In this document: positions 1 to 13,356 of the stretch, in pieces
How positions within the stretch are numbered: the stretch's first letter is position 1
Layout: every line of letters starts with the position of its first letter
NCBI GenBank assembly: GCA_025201375.1
Contig: JAIWZP010000021.1
Location: 1 to 64,000, forward strand
From: Gongronella butleri
Taxonomy: Eukaryota; Mucoromycota; Mucoromycetes; Mucorales; Cunninghamellaceae
Length of the DNA: 64,000 bases
Reading direction: 5' to 3'
Translations under genes and position numbers: made by a program
Notes under the pieces: model-generated
The model's database searches: none
Seen by the model: only the letters and a program-made list of their open reading frames with translations
Told to the model about the DNA's origin: nothing

Positions 1-769
1 GCCCAAATCGTGTCAAATAGTGCAGTACCTCATAGAGCAGGTTGTTATCTTTGATGCTATTGTCGTATTTTTCGCGTAGCCGCATTATTTCCTCATCTTT
101 CTGTTGAATCAAATAAAAAAAAAAACCATGAATCATTGTAAATATCGCCAGTTGCCTTTGTGGGGGTCTTACCATGCGTATGTCTTGCTGCAATTGATGG
201 ACAATTTGACTGCTTTGTTCATAATCCTGCACGACTTGCCCTAGGCGCTTGTCAAAGTCCGATTTTAGCTGATCAACCTCAACACCCAAACGTTCGTACG
301 CAGCAGGCGGCGACGGTGACCCTCCTGATAGCGAAGCAAGTGATACAGGGCTTGGAGTCTTTGGAGGCTGCTTCATCTTCATCATGGTCATTGATTTTGA
401 AACCTGTTTCAAGACAAAAATCAGCATTCACAGACTGTACGGCTAATTCAAAGCTTACCATCGGATCGACATCGTCTTGTGCAAGAGAAAATGTGCGAGC
501 ATTGCTGCTGCTGCCTGTGCTTGCGCCAATCAGCGATGCCGATGACGACGCGCCCAAATACGCCGCAAAATGGGGGCTGATTTCCTCTGCGTGTCCAAAT
601 CGTGTTGCAGAGGCCGATGAACCTTGGGCCAGATTATTGCATAATTGCTTTACGCGATTCTCAATGCCGTCGTTTGCCTTTAGACGCACGTGCTGCGTCG
701 ACTGGTCACAAAAAAAAAAGGAATTGTCAGTCTTCAAGACGGGGTATTTTTTTTTTGCTCGCCCGTGCC

Positions 770-819
<50 letters not shown>

Positions 820-2782
820 TACCTTGATGTCATAAGACATGGTTTGGGACGGATGCACGCTTGGACGGATGGAGCTGCTGACGGTGTGCTCAGGCGGGCG
901 TGACAAGGGCACTATTCACGAAAAAATCATCATCATCAGAGGTATGCCCAGGCAATTGAAGTTTTTTTTTTTTTTTTACCGAGCGAAGCAGAGCTGCGTT
1001 TGTGTGCAAGCTTCTCCATTGATGTACGTTGTGTGAGGATAGACGCACGATAATTTAAAAAGCTGGATGTTGGCGTGAGCGAGTCGACCTCGGAGCTGTT
1101 GCTACTTGCGACAGGGCGCTTATTGCTAAAGAGCGAATTCAGCTCATCCGGCAGTGTGGTCGAGGATGAGGAGGAGGAAGAAGTTGTCGAGATGGACGAC
1201 AGGGGATCCAGGTAGTACGACGCGCTGCGTGGTCGTTGCTGCGCATAATGCTGCTGCTGCTGCTGAGAATGACGATTGGGCGATGGGGGCTTGACGAGGT
1301 GGCCTGTAGCCTGAACAGTGCCGCTGATTAGCCGATTGATGGCACTGAAGCTCTTTCGCCGATTCAATTGCTTGATCGTGTCGCGGACCGACTTGCTGGA
1401 TGATGATGGTGAGGGCGACAGAGTGTTGTAAAGGCCAAGACCCAGATTTTGACCAAGACCAGCTTGAACATGCTCACATTCAACCACTATAATGAGAGGA
1501 AAAAAAAAAGTAAGACGGACAGCATGGGTCAACGAAAAGATGGCTTACCATTGCAAAGCAATTGCTCGGCCAAGTCGTGATCATCGATGATTGGGATTTC
1601 GGAAAGATCAGGCTCGTGCAAAGCCTCATTGAACGAGGATTGAACAGGGTGCTGGCTCTTGGCACTCAATCTGTATGCAAAAGAAAAAAAAACAGTGCGG
1701 GTTGGCACGTGGTACCTCATTTGGCCGCCAAAAAGCAAATTGCAATTCAATATCAAAACTTACACATAACCAAAGGTCTCTGCAGGGGCAACAATGAGAA
1801 GCGTGGGTGGCAAGGTGTAGGTGGACTGCAAAATAGCATTAAAATCCGATTTCTCGCTGATTAACAACAAAGCAGTGTCGTTCTTGATATCAAAAAAAAA
1901 AAAAAAGGTCAATCAGTCATGAAAAAGAAAAAAAATTTGAGGCATACCTTGTTGTGAACAGTGTGGTACATGGCCAATTCGTGCTGGTTGATGTAGAAAT
2001 GGTGGTCCTGCCATCCTAGGTATTTAAAATTTGAGCCTAAAAGAAGAAATATGATAAGCGATGCTTTCTTTCTTTCTTTTTTCTTTTGCTCTTGTCACGT
2101 TGCTCTGCCATGTTGCTCCGTAATTCGCATATCCTATTCTTACCTTGGCATCGACGTGTCATTTTTGCGTGTCCGAATTGCTGAATAAATGAGGAAGCTG
2201 CAGCAAAAGATGCTGTATTTCTGAAAAATCCGGGTGGCGACGACTTGCGGTGTGCTGCGTGCGTGCTGCTGGTCGACAAACCCGAATGTGCGGATGATGA
2301 GGCACCCAAATAAGGCGCTGTGTCCACGGGCGTGGGCATTGCGCCAAACAGATGAACGCGCTCCTCGTGAAAGTAATTTTCTAGCATTTGATCGATGTCC
2401 ATTGCGTTTGTCGGGCTGTTGGACAGCTTCGTGGCGACGAGCATGAAGGATGCCGGGATCTCTGGTAGGCCATGGAACACGTCAGCATTACCGAGGCTGA
2501 GCCAGCCACGGAATTTCAGCTTTTTGTCGATTCGGCGCGGCATGTCAGACTTGCGCGTCGTGGCCGGCGTGATCGCACCCTGAGCGTCACGATACAGCCC
2601 GCATAAATCCAGCGCATCCGCGTCAAATGACGGCCGCCGCACTGCCATGATCTTGTCTGAGAATAAAAAGAGCGTGATGGGTGCCACAGGCTTTAGCGTG
2701 TTGACGTCATATTCGACAACATCCAAGGTTGCAATCAGGCTGCGCTGCTGACTGATCAAAGACGCCTGTGTTGCCATCCATC

Positions 2783-2849
<67 letters not shown>

Positions 2850-3582
2850 GAGCAAAGGCGAAGTGCCGGCGAATCATTACTGCTTACGGGGCACCCCTGA
2901 ATGGCCTGAAGCATGCTCTGAAAGATGTGGATCAGCTTGGTGTGATAGTCGTCCGGCATGCTTGCAATGGCCGCAAGTTTGAGCTGCGCATTCACGAGAT
3001 GTTGAAAATCGGGATGATCCTTTGGTGTGTGGTCAAGCAATCCTTGCAGAAAGAGCTTGTAATGACCCAGTCGCTGCACAGGCAAAAGCAAGTAGTCATA
3101 CACGGTCGGGCTACCCTCTTTGATCCGCTGTAACAAGACAAAACGCAAGTTAATAACATCAAAGGCGCGTAAATGGCATTGACGTACCTCCAAAAAGCTA
3201 TTGTATTCGACATTGTTGCGGAATTCTTTGCTGTGGAAGGATTTGGCATTATCAATGCCTACAAGAAAGTGGTGGTACAATTTGAAATGATCCAGCTGGG
3301 TACAAAGGAGACAAAAAGATGATCAGACTGGACTACGGACCATTGGAGTTTGACGTTTGCTTACATGTTGGCTGAAGAGTGCGCCAAGCGCGTCAGCCTT
3401 GCACGTCTTCAACTCGTTTCCAAACGCTTTGTTGGCTTGGTAAATGTCGTCAATATTCATAAAAATCTGATTGCACTCGTACGCGCCTAAAATGGATCGT
3501 GCCTTGTCCTTGGTTCTCGCGCGCAATGGGTGAACAATGACCTGCAAAGCCCCCCGTGGCAAATGAAGGATGAGGTTGCACA

Positions 3583-3617
<35 letters not shown>

Positions 3618-4244
3618 GAAGCTAAATCATACCTTCAAAAAAGTGTTCAGGCTGGCAATATAATTCATCTCGGTGGTGCAAAAGTCGTGGATAAGGTGCG
3701 ATCGCTTGTCATTGTCCTTTTTTTTTTTTAAAAAAAAAAGAAATACGTGAGGATGAGCATGTTTCGCCCAGATTGAGGCTGATGCAACGTACCTTTGTGT
3801 ATGCGTGCTGATTGACAATGGAGTTATCATTGAGACGTGTGGTGTCACTCGAGCGGCTGGCAACAAATCCATTGATGAACCTTGTCCAGGGCACATTGCC
3901 TAAAATGAATAAAAAAGAGCGTCAGGCACCGATTGCCACGACTCAATTCGCTCGCTTACCAGTCTGCGACGAATCGAGCAAGACGTCAATGTAATGGCAC
4001 TAAAATTATAGTACCAATTGTTGGCAGAGAGGCCGTGTGAGTGCAAAAAAAAGGACAAATTGATGAAAGTTGCTTACCAAGGGCGACGTACCGCCGGACA
4101 GCCCCTTTGCGAGCGGCACAGGGTGCGTGAAACCCAGCTCTTTGAACCTGTCCTCCAGAGACTATAGAGAAAAGGGTGTGAATCACTCTGCTTTTCTGTT
4201 TTTCTCTTTTTATCTAAAGTGGGTCAAGTTTTTACCTGTTTCAT
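1..4244 (-). CDS. Dbl-family Rho guanine nucleotide exchange factor (DH-PH), 3' part off the left edge
   Basis: Many-exon gene read from right to left. It likely activates a Rho/Cdc42-type GTPase in cell polarity or wall growth. The DH domain is spread over exons between about 3700 and 2890. It has the entry helix (TEMNYIASLNTF), a middle helix (ILGAYECNQIFMNIDDIY) and the diagnostic third conserved region (LLPVQRLGHYKLFLQGLL). A PH-like segment follows between about 2770 and 2130 (SLIATLDVVEYDV, ITLFLFSDKIMAVRR). Downstream exons are Ser-rich and Gln-rich (1060-1490), then Ala/Ser-rich. The last visible exons (about 160-420 and 40-105) read as charged coiled coil. The chosen ATG (4242-4244, MKQ) is followed by a clean donor and by an exon reading SLEDRFKELGF; an upstream non-coding or coding exon is possible. 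One intron carries a run of 64 A on the plus strand (2784-2847). Family call is firm; the paralogue is not resolved. Confidence 0.85.
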
Positions 4245-4676
4245 TCGCGGTGACAACTGGTTAGGCGTAGTGCTACTTTGAAAAAGAAAGAAAAAAAAGA
4301 AAGAGAGGCATCCCAAAAAAAAACAGGGCAGCAAAAAAGGCAGCAGCGGGCTTTTGTGTCACGTCTTGCGCGTCATGATGGCGATGGGCCCTATTTTATT
4401 GTTTCAGATGGCGGCGAGCATCATTGCTGGCCCTTTTTGCTGAGTGCCATTGGCAGCAATAGATATGATATTACGGCATGTCGCAGCGACACTGGTGTAA
4501 AAGCAATGGCGAGGCAACGTGATGTAGGGATGATCTGGCACAAGTTGTCCGGGCTTCCCAGAAAGGCAATGCCTAAAAAAAGGGGGGCAGCGGCATTGTT
4601 CAAAAAGAGCAGACCTGGTCCACGAGGCACTCTCTTTTCTTTCTTCTGCCTCTCTTCCTTTTTTTTTTTTCCTGCA
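4245..4676. other. divergent spacer between the RhoGEF and atg18
   Basis: This 430-bp spacer separates two divergent start codons and must hold both promoters. Visible content is short A-rich and T-rich tracts (4280-4340 and 4627-4670) and no convincing TATA box. The reading frames that cross it have no family resemblance. Confidence 0.5.
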
Positions 4677-6360
4677 ATGAATATCGACAAGAGCACCAAC
4701 GACCTGCTTTTCCTCAACTTCAATCAGGACTTTAGCTGCGTGTCTGTCGGCACCAAGCACGGCTACAGAATATACAATTGTGACCCTTTTGGAAAGTGCT
4801 ATTCCAAAGGTAAAAACACGAAATCCACGTTTTTGTACAAGATGGAGCTCATCCTCTTTGATAGCGGCTGACGGCACTGGCATTGTGGAAATGCTCTTTT
4901 GCACATCGCTTGTTGCCTTGGTTGGGTCGGGAGAGCAGCCCTCCTTTTCCACTAGACACCTTCAAATTATCAACACAAAGGTACAAAAAAGAAAAAGAAG
5001 AAAAAGAATACACGAGTTTTACTCACGCGTCTCCCCCCTCGAAATAGAGACAATCGACCATATGCGAGCTCACGTTCCCTACGTCGATTCTGGCCGTTAA
5101 GATGAATCGTCGACGCCTCATCGTTGTTCTCGAGGAGCAGATCTTTGTGTATGACATCAGCAACATGAAATTGCTGCACACCATTGACACGAATCCCAAT
5201 CCTCAAGGTGCGATTGCCAAGGGAAAAAAAGGGGAAGGAAGAAGTGTAACATCGGCTCACAAATCTTTTCCTTTTTTTTTTAAAAAAAAATAGCGATTTG
5301 CGCGTTGTCGCCATCGAGCGAGAATTGCTACATTGCGTATCCTTCGCGATCATCCTCTAGCTCGCCCTTCACCAGCGGGCAAACCACGCAATCCTATTTT
5401 CCTACGGGCGACGTTGAAATCTTTGATGCCCTCAGTCTGCAGCTTGTCAACATTGTCCAGGCGCATAAGAGCCCCGTAAGCAATATCACCATGAATGCCG
5501 ACGGCACTTTGCTGGCCACTGCAAGCGAAAAGGTATAATCATTGGCAAAAAAAAAGAGAGATTGAGAGAGAATGCATTTTTTTCATCGTTTATTTTTCAG
5601 GGCACGGTGATCCGCGTATTTTCGATTCCGGATGCGAACAAAGTGTACCAATTCCGACGTGGCTCGTATCCCGCCAAGATCTATTCCATGTCATTCAATC
5701 TTGTCAGCTCCTTGTTATGTGTTTCCAGTGACACCGAGACCGTCCATATTTTCAAGCTGTCGACGGGTGCCCCACCCAATGGCCTTGGGAATGCCATGGA
5801 CCAAGAGCAGCAAAAGGAGCGTGGCCGCAGTGGCAGCGTAGGGTAAAGTGGCATCCATTCATTGGCTGTGCTGAAACGTGGCCGTGGCTCATCACTTTTT
5901 TGCCGTTTCATAGGCAAATGCTGCGCCGCTCGTCGCTGCATATCGGCAAGAACATTGCAGGCAGCATGGGCTCGTACCTGCCCGAGATGCTCACCGAAAT
6001 GTGGGAGCCTGCACGGGACTTTGCCTCACTCAAGCTGCCAAGCACTGGTGTCCGCAGTCTCGTCGCGCTCAGCAGGTAAGCCGAAGGAAAAAAAAAAAGA
6101 CATTGGTCTCGCGCCAAGCTGGGTCCCATTGGGTGCTGATGTATTTGTTTTTTTCTGCCGCAGCACGACACCGCAGGTCATGGTCATCACCTCTGAAGGA
6201 TTTTTCTATCAATACAACATTGATCTGGAGAACGGCGGCGAGTGCATCCTCCTCAAGCAATACGCGTACGTTTCGTGACGCTTGCGACAAAAAATTTGTT
6301 TCTCATTCTATTTTTTTTGATAGGCTCTTGGATGCCAATGATGATGTCAATCAAGAATAG
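4677..6360 (+). CDS. atg18: Atg18/WIPI-type PROPPIN, phosphoinositide-binding autophagy protein
   Basis: A seven-bladed WD40 PROPPIN that binds PI3P and PI(3,5)P2 on autophagosomal and vacuolar membranes. I place eight exons: 4677-4809, 4865-4980, 5048-5207, 5294-5532, 5601-5842, 5914-6075, 6164-6265 and 6324-6360. They join in frame to 396 residues, a normal size for the family. The N-terminus ([19 protein letters not shown]) is typical. The lipid-binding signature FRRG is intact ([18 protein letters not shown], exon 5), preceded by [21 protein letters not shown]. An insertion after the FRRG blade contains [13 protein letters not shown], matching the loop seen in Atg18 and WIPI2. The last intron leaves a 37-nt final exon. 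The gene is divergent from the RhoGEF. Confidence 0.95.
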
Positions 6361-7094
6361 GGCGAACAAAAGCACGTGCAAGATGCCACCGCTGCCCTCA
6401 ATGACCTGTTTTGCTCGTTTGTATCATTTTTTTGATAAGCCTGCTCTGCCAATACCCGCTTTCCCCTTCCCTGTCGTCGACCTATGCAATCTGCTTCTAT
6501 TTAGTTTCTTTTATTTTCGTCTTGAACTTGAAACCACCTTTTGATGTTTTAAAGAGGATAAAAATCACACAAGCTTTATGAATACCATCATCGCAGTTGC
6601 TTTTTCTGTACAAAATCATATCTTATACTCTATGCGAGCATGCGAGACGCGGCGTTGAGATCTTCGCGACTTGGGCGTGAAAAGACTCTGAAAGTTTTTT
6701 TTTTCGATTTTGGCTCGACTCTGCCTGCCTGTTCATACAATATGGTAGTGGCACCGTTCAAATGATTCCAATTGAAACGACTGGCGACAGAGGCGGCCTT
6801 TTTTTCCTTTCAATTGGTCTAAGCAATTGGTTACAGGATGACGATCCGTGTAAAATTGGAGCCAATTATTTCGTGTTGACAGAATGGGGTAATAAAAATG
6901 ATAATTTGTGCGTTCTCTTCATTGAACATGCAGATGAGGGCCGGAAATTTGAGGTTGGAAGCAAAGAAAATTTATTTGGTACACAGGGAGTAGCTGCTGG
7001 GATAATAATCATGAGACGTGATGATGAGGAGGATGAAGAAAATGGATGCATGAAGACAAATGACGTGGATGCAAAAGATGAAAACAGAGTGTGA
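6361..7094. other. convergent spacer, 3' ends of atg18 and nop9
   Basis: About 730 bp between two stop codons. It is A/T rich, with T runs near 6425 and 6690. One plus-strand frame stays open from 6762 to 7094 but has no recognisable domain and ends at the nop9 stop, so it is not called. No RNA gene was seen. Confidence 0.5.
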
Positions 7095-9570
7095 TTACGA
7101 CGCGTATGCGCGCTTCTTCTTGTGAGAGGGTGCGGTGCCCAAGATGTCCTTGAACATGTCCTTTTTGCGCTCAATGCCCTTTTCTTTCTCGACCCAGTCG
7201 TCGTGGCGGCGTTTGTACAAATCGATTTTGCATGTCCATAGGATACACTTGCCCAGATGGTGCTCAGACAGGTCGTGTTCGTACTTGACCAGCTCTTGCG
7301 CAATTTTTTCCTAAAAAAAAAGAAAAAAAAAAGAAAAAAGAAAAAAGAAAAAAGAAAAAAGAAAAAAGAAAAAAAAAGTGGAGTTGACGCGTCAGTCACG
7401 CAATTCAGCCATTGGATCGCTTCTCGTCTTATCTTTGCCTACCTTCATGTTGATGTCCGCGACGGACCAGCAAGCCTCAACAATGTGGCTGCCGAATTTG
7501 TCCTTGGAGAGGCTGACATAATCACCGAGCAGGTCCTTGAGGATCTTTTTCTTGATCTTTTCGCTGACATGGTCGGACGCGACAATGGCCTGGTACGCGC
7601 GCGAGCCGACGGGCGTGTAGCACCATCGCAAGGCGACCTGGCGCGGCAAAGAAAGGAAGCTGGGTGAAGAAGGAAAAAAAACACATGTAAGCATCTTAAT
7701 TTCTCTCTCTTTTTTTTTTTTTTTTTCTGCCGACATACCTGTTGATGACGATGGTGTTTTGGTCAGCGGGCATCTTCATGATGGCCTGAACGATGAGGGA
7801 GCCCTGGATGTGGAATTGGCGCAGGTTGTTCTTTTCGTCGTGCGTCATGGCATTCCACCCTTCCCACGTTCGCAGACGCATGAGACAATCAATGGTGTCC
7901 TTTTTGTGATCATCGGCGGCAAGGTCGAGGGCCTGAATCAGCGTGTCGACAACTTGCTTTTGGCATGCATCGATATTGGCGGCGGCTTCGACAAAGCTGC
8001 GAACAACGCCATACTTGTTGCCAACAATCAAATTCTTGAATGCGCTGGGCGACATTTCGGAAATCATGGCCTTGAGTTGTGCAGGTGTGCGCACGTTGGT
8101 GACGAGGTGCTGCACGACGAAATTGGCCACAGGGTTCATGCCAAAGCGCTCCATCTTGCCGGCAAAATACGTCTTGTACAGCGCGTCATACACTTGATCT
8201 GGCGCGACCTTGACCACCACCTCCAATAAATGCGACGCCACCGTGTCTCGCACAAGCGTCTGGAACCATGAATTGCGGTTAGACACCACACTCTCGTCGG
8301 TCGGTTTGGCTAAACATAAAAAAAAAAAATTAGATGAATTTTCACGCATTTCCGTCCCTTTTGACAGCTGTTATCTTATTTGTACTTACGATCTGTGACA
8401 ATGCCCCACAACAAGCGATCCAGAAGCACGGTTTGCACCTCTTTGCCCTGTTCATCTTTGCCTTGCATCTCCAAAAGCAACTAAAAAAAAATAAGAAATA
8501 TAGGAAATTGAGGAATTAAGCTCAATTTACGCGCTCTTTTTTTTTCCTATCCACACACATACCTGAAGGACGGGGCTTGCAACTTTGTGGCCAGACAAGC
8601 TGCGGATGACGGATTCGCTGCTTCCAATGGCAAGATCGTGTGTGAGGTCGCGGAACATGGTGTTAAACTCCTTTGGGACGCGCAATGGCTTGCGATCCTT
8701 TGCCGAAGCAAGCGAGTCGTTCTTGCTGGTCTTGTATTGGCTGGATTTCTTGGTTCGCAGCTTGCCCTTGCCCTGGCCGGCCGTTTCGTCGACGCGTTTA
8801 CCGGAAAGGACAAAAAGCATGACACGGACGACGTGAGACGCGAATTGCTGTGTGATGAGGCCGCCGATCATTGGGCGCACGTCCTGGGCCATGTCCAGCA
8901 CCAATTGTTGCATGGATGGCAATTCGCCAGGCTTAGCACGCTCGGAAGACACATTTTCCGCGACTTCCTGGTCAACAACGAGCGCAGCAAGGGTCAGAAG
9001 CGTTTGACACACATGGGATGCGAATCGATGCGCAAACAGAGGGATTGTCTGCCCGGCAAGCTTGTCCAAAAAGACGCGCAGCTGGAAGTGATCCGAGATT
9101 TTGAGCAATTTCTCCAAAATCAATGAACAAGAGTAATTTGTGGCTAGACGCAATTCGTTGCCCTCCACTTCGCTGTACACATTTTCCACAAAGAGACGCT
9201 GGTCTATGCAACACAAAATTCGTGCATAAGTCACTCTATTCAAACGTCTTTTTTTTTTCTTTTTTTTTTTACCTTCTGGCGAGTCAAAATCCTGATCATC
9301 CAATTTTGTCTCAATGCCCTTGAAGTAAGCGACAAGATTTTCCTCGACCTCGCCATAGTGGGCAGCTTGGAATTGGTATTGGTCGTGCAGATCTTGCACC
9401 GTCATGATAGGGTCGCGATAAGTGTCTTCATTGTCGTCGTGATGCTCTTGCTGCTGCTGCTCTTGCTGCTGCTCTTGGTGTTCTTGAGGTTGGGTATCAT
9501 GCGCACCTTCATCTTCCGCCTTGTCACGGTTGCGGCGTCGGCTGTTGCGCTTGGATCGTACTTTGCCCAT
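7095..9570 (-). CDS. nop9: Nop9-type pumilio-repeat protein, 40S ribosome biogenesis
   Basis: Nucleolar RNA-binding protein of the Nop9 family, needed for pre-18S rRNA processing. The first exon (9570-9273) begins MGKVRSKRNSRRRNRDK and has a Gln/Glu-rich stretch. PUM-like repeats follow (EVEGNELRLATNYSCSLILE, LFAHRFASHVCQTLL, ASHLLEVVVKVAP, VVQHLVTNVRTP). The family-typical FASHVCQTLL segment is present. The C-terminus (LVKYEHDLSEHHLGKCILWT, then APSHKKKRAYAS) is the usual basic tail. About six exons are joined by introns with A/T tracts; the exon-1 donor is directly followed by a run of A on the sense strand. It is divergent from rps20 with a 290-bp spacer. The family call is strong. Confidence 0.93.
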
Positions 9571-9734
9571 TGTAAAGAATAAAAAAAAATAGTAAAAGAG
9601 AGACGTGAATCGAAAAAAAAAAAAAAAAAAAAATGCCGCCTGCGCCTTTGCCTTTCCTTTTATGAAGATTGAAATGCCGCCCGTGCGGCCCGATTTTCTT
9701 CACCGCAAGCCACCCTCCGGTACCCCTTTTAAAA

Positions 9735-9835
9735 CATTTTCTTTTCTTTTGTGTTTCTCGATTTCTTTTTCTTTTTCTTCTTTCCCTCAATTTTAAAGCG
9801 TTTCGCTTCCCCCTTATTTTTTTGTAGCTTAGTCA
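9735..9835 (+). promoter_or_regulatory. pyrimidine-rich leader upstream of rps20
   Basis: Directly upstream of the uS10 start lies about 100 bp made largely of C and T (for example TTTCTTTTTCTTTTTCTTC). Such tracts are common in ribosomal-protein promoters and 5' leaders. The sequence TTTTTGTAG at 9820-9828 could also end a 5'-UTR intron. Function is inferred. Confidence 0.35.
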
Positions 9836-9860
9836 CCGCTGAGAATTGCTATCAACTACA

Positions 9861-10229
9861 ATGTCTTACGTCGCTAAGAACTCTGCCGAGAAGCCTGGTG
9901 TCGAGGAGCAAGTTGCCCCCAAGATCCACCGTATCCGTATCACGTTGAGCTCGCGCAACGTGACCAACTTGGAGAAGGTGTCTTCTGACCTTGTTCAGCG
10001 CGCCAAGGACAAGCAATTGAAGGTCAAGGGCCCCGTCCGCCTTCCCACCAAGGTCCTCCGCATCACCACCCGCAAGTCCCCCTGTGGTAACGGTTCCGAG
10101 ACCTTTGATCGCTTCGAGATGCGCATCCACAAGCGCCTCATCGACTTGCACTCGCCCTCCGAGATCGTCAAGCAGATCACCTCCATCTCCATCGAGCCTG
10201 GTGTCGAGGTCGAGGTCACCATTGCCTAA
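9861..10229 (+). CDS. rps20: 40S ribosomal protein uS10 (S20)
   Basis: Complete 122-residue small-subunit protein with an uninterrupted coding sequence. The body [38 protein letters not shown] and [18 protein letters not shown] is the conserved eukaryotic uS10 core, and the C-terminus [13 protein letters not shown] is family typical. Codon use is strongly biased to C- and G-ending codons, unlike its neighbours, as expected for a very highly expressed gene. The stop is only about 92 bp from the convergent stop of the synaptojanin-type gene, so 3' UTRs may overlap. Confidence 0.98.
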   Translation: MSYVAKNSAEKPGVEEQVAPKIHRIRITLSSRNVTNLEKVSSDLVQRAKDKQLKVKGPVRLPTKVLRITTRKSPCGNGSETFDRFEMRIHKRLIDLHSPSEIVKQITSISIEPGVEVEVTIA

Positions 10230-10321
10230 TTGCGTTGCCAATGGCTTCTCAAAGGCCCGCCTTCAATGGCTGGGTCTTTATTTTTAAATAAAAAGAGCAT
10301 CTTTTTGCTTGAAACACATTG

Positions 10322-13316
10322 CTACGGGGAAGAAAATACAGGGATGGAAGACCATGAAGCAGCCAATGGCAAATTGGTGGAGGTATCTTGAGCATGGAAT
10401 GGGTTTTTGCTAGAAGCCCGCAATCTATTGGCCTTTGGCAGGCTTGTGCCATTGTCCCACCACTTGGCTTGGTCCGTGCTGGGTGCAGGATCTATCAATG
10501 GCTCATGGGTGAGTTGCTGAAAGGAAAAAAAGAAAAAAAAAAGGAAAAAAAAAAGAAAAAAATGTATCACTTACAGTCATCCGACACGTCTATGAGGGTG
10601 GCAATCGTGGGCGTGGCCATGGGCGGAGTGATGGATGCCGGAGTGGGCGGCAAGGTGGGTTTGCGGCGCGGCAATGCCGGTGGTGGCGGCGTTCGCGCAG
10701 CTGGCACCTGAATGGACTCTAGGCTTCGCTTGTACAAGTCTTTTTCCAGCTTGGACTTGGCCGCTTGGTCCACCATGAACACCTCAGTCTCGAAAAGAGC
10801 GAGAACTATGAATTAAAAGAAAAGAGGGATCATCAGCCGACGCGATTTTCTTGCAATGCATTGGAAACTTACCAGGTCGATGATCGGACGTGAACAATTC
10901 CGCACGCGCGTATTGAGTCTGACGCAAACGCATGCCCTTGTACAGGATGCGATCGGTCCAGCCAGGCACGCGTTGTTTTTCACTAGTAAAAAGAATCAAA
11001 ACATTGCCCTGGCGCGTGGAATAGTTTTTTTTTTTTTTTACCTCGTATCATATACATCCGTGCCATTGTCGTATTTGTACGTGGGCATGAACGTGATCTG
11101 GCCTTCTTGGTACCCTTGAAACACATTACCATCTTTCATCTCGCGGATCAGCTTTCGTGGAAATAGAAACAATGGGTCAAAGGCGACGTTGATGCGGTTT
11201 CAACGGCCATTGTCATACCTGATCTTTGTTCAATAACGCCTCAATGTTGCCTTGCGACGCGTATGGTCGTGCCTCTTCGTTTGGCAGGGACACACGATAA
11301 TTGAAATCGCTAACCCATATCACGTTGCTGCAGAAAAAATGAAAAAATGAAAAAAAAGAGCGTGTCAGCTATGATTACGACGCGCCTTTTGCCAAATAGC
11401 TCATGGCACACTGCTGTGCACTTACTTGTGGCTGTCAATGCTGCGTCCACGCGAGAATTGAAGGCCCTGATTGATTGTGTGGAAGTCGGCATTCCTGTCA
11501 GGCACATTTGACTGGCCAGAGGCAAAGTGAGCCGCTAGGAAACAGAAGCTGGTGCTGCCATAATCCATGCGGATGGCCACCGCGCCTTTGTTGCCTGCCA
11601 TGCCCATCATGCCCGTCTATACGCAAAGAGAAAAAAAAAAAAAGAAAAAAATCCATAAGCTCCTCGCTCCCTTGTTGTGCACGCGTCCCTTTTGTACCTT
11701 TTTGATGGCGGTCTCAACATTGCGGATGTGATCAACATGGGACTCCTTGATAAAGATAATGAGCGCAGCGCCAACAAGCTGATTAGAGCGCAGTAGCACA
11801 TATTTGGTCCGTGAGGATGACGCACCTCCGCGGTGCGAATTCAGCGTGCGCTCAATCTGTTGCTCCCAGACCGTTCTAATAAAAAAAAGGGAAAATGAGA
11901 TTGGAATTGCTTCAATGTGCGTCCTTTAATCGCAACGTACCGCTTTTCAGCGTCTGTGGCCATAACTTGCTGTGGTGACAGCTCGACAATCTCTTGAAAG
12001 CCAATGACGTAAATGTCCGGGTCCAATTGCGTGTCCCCTAAGAAAATGAAGGATGTGTGAGAGAGTGGTTTGCAAGAAACATTGGTAAATTTTGAAAACA
12101 CATGTTTTCAGGCGCTTGTGACCTACACTTTGTATGCTGTAGCAGCCATGGGTCCAACTTTTCGCCTTTGAACGACTTGCCGTTGAGGTTGTACGTGCCA
12201 CAAAAGACATGGAGTGTTTGCTGCGTCGAATAATCTTGAATTCTATTCAAAAAAAAAAAAAAAAATAGAAATTGGCGGGTGTCTATGGGGCGCTTTGGTC
12301 GTGTCGCTCCTTACCTCGCTTGCATCAATTGAGAAACCGAGTCGCTGATGGGATCATAGATGACAATAGCGCGCTGGCCCTGATTCTTGCCCTGGAAAAT
12401 TAAGAAATTGAGCAAAAATGTCATAAAGTTGAGTCAACAGCTCGTACCAACAGCTGATCAATGATCTCTTGACGGCCCTTATCTTGGAAATTGTTGATGT
12501 AGAAGCGATTGGCGGAGCGTGCGGCGTCGCTGAGGACGTTCATGAGTGTGACCTTGCCTGTGCGGGTATATGCAGACTTTAGCGCGCCGGTGCCGGCATA
12601 GATCTTGGACAAGGCGTCACCGTTCTCGGCCCACAAGTTGGCGTGCATGGTGAGGAATTGATCCATGTACATTGGGTCCTTGAGCTTGTTGGCCAAAAAA
12701 GTAGTGATCATGCGTTTGGACAATTCGCTTTGCACCATATTGGTCCTGTCCAGGCAATCCATGCAATTAGTGCGGAATACGCCATGCTGTGTCGAGATTA
12801 AGCGATTATCCTCGGCGTCCATCAAGAAGAATCCAAACGCGTCGCTGCGGTGTCGCAGCATTGTCATGAGCATTCGCAGATTTTCGTAATTTCCGCCACG
12901 ACACTCGGCGTGCAGATCAAAATTCACCATGGCCACCACGTCGGGTGGCTGACCAAGCCTCTGAATCGCTACATTAAATGCCCTGTCGAGCGTCGCCTCG
13001 CCTGCATTGCGCTCTTTATCCGTAGACAGCAAATTTACGCAGCACACCGCGTCGTATCGCTGGAGAAGCTCATCCACGTGTCGTTTGACCGCAGGTTGTG
13101 TCGCGTCGGCACCACGACCAAGCTGGATCTTGTGATTCACAAGCTGCATCCCTTGTTGCTCCCAAAACACTGCAAAATAACAAAAGAAACAGTAAGTCTT
13201 TCGCCATTTTTGTTTGTTTTTGAGAACTTACGTGGTACACTACCACGGATCTGCGTAAAAGCGTAACAGGTGCGCTCCGAGCAAACCACAGTCTCGGTCT
13301 ATGCAAAAGAAAAAAA

Positions 13317-13356
<40 letters not shown>

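Noticed and set aside
2784..2847. Poly-A run considered as a retroposon tail
   Set aside because: It lies inside an intron close to splice signals, has no flanking duplication, and similar A and T tracts occur in introns on both strands.
6762..7094. Open plus-strand frame of 110 codons between atg18 and nop9
   Set aside because: No domain, Asp/Glu-rich low-complexity end, and it lies in a convergent 3' spacer ending on the nop9 stop.
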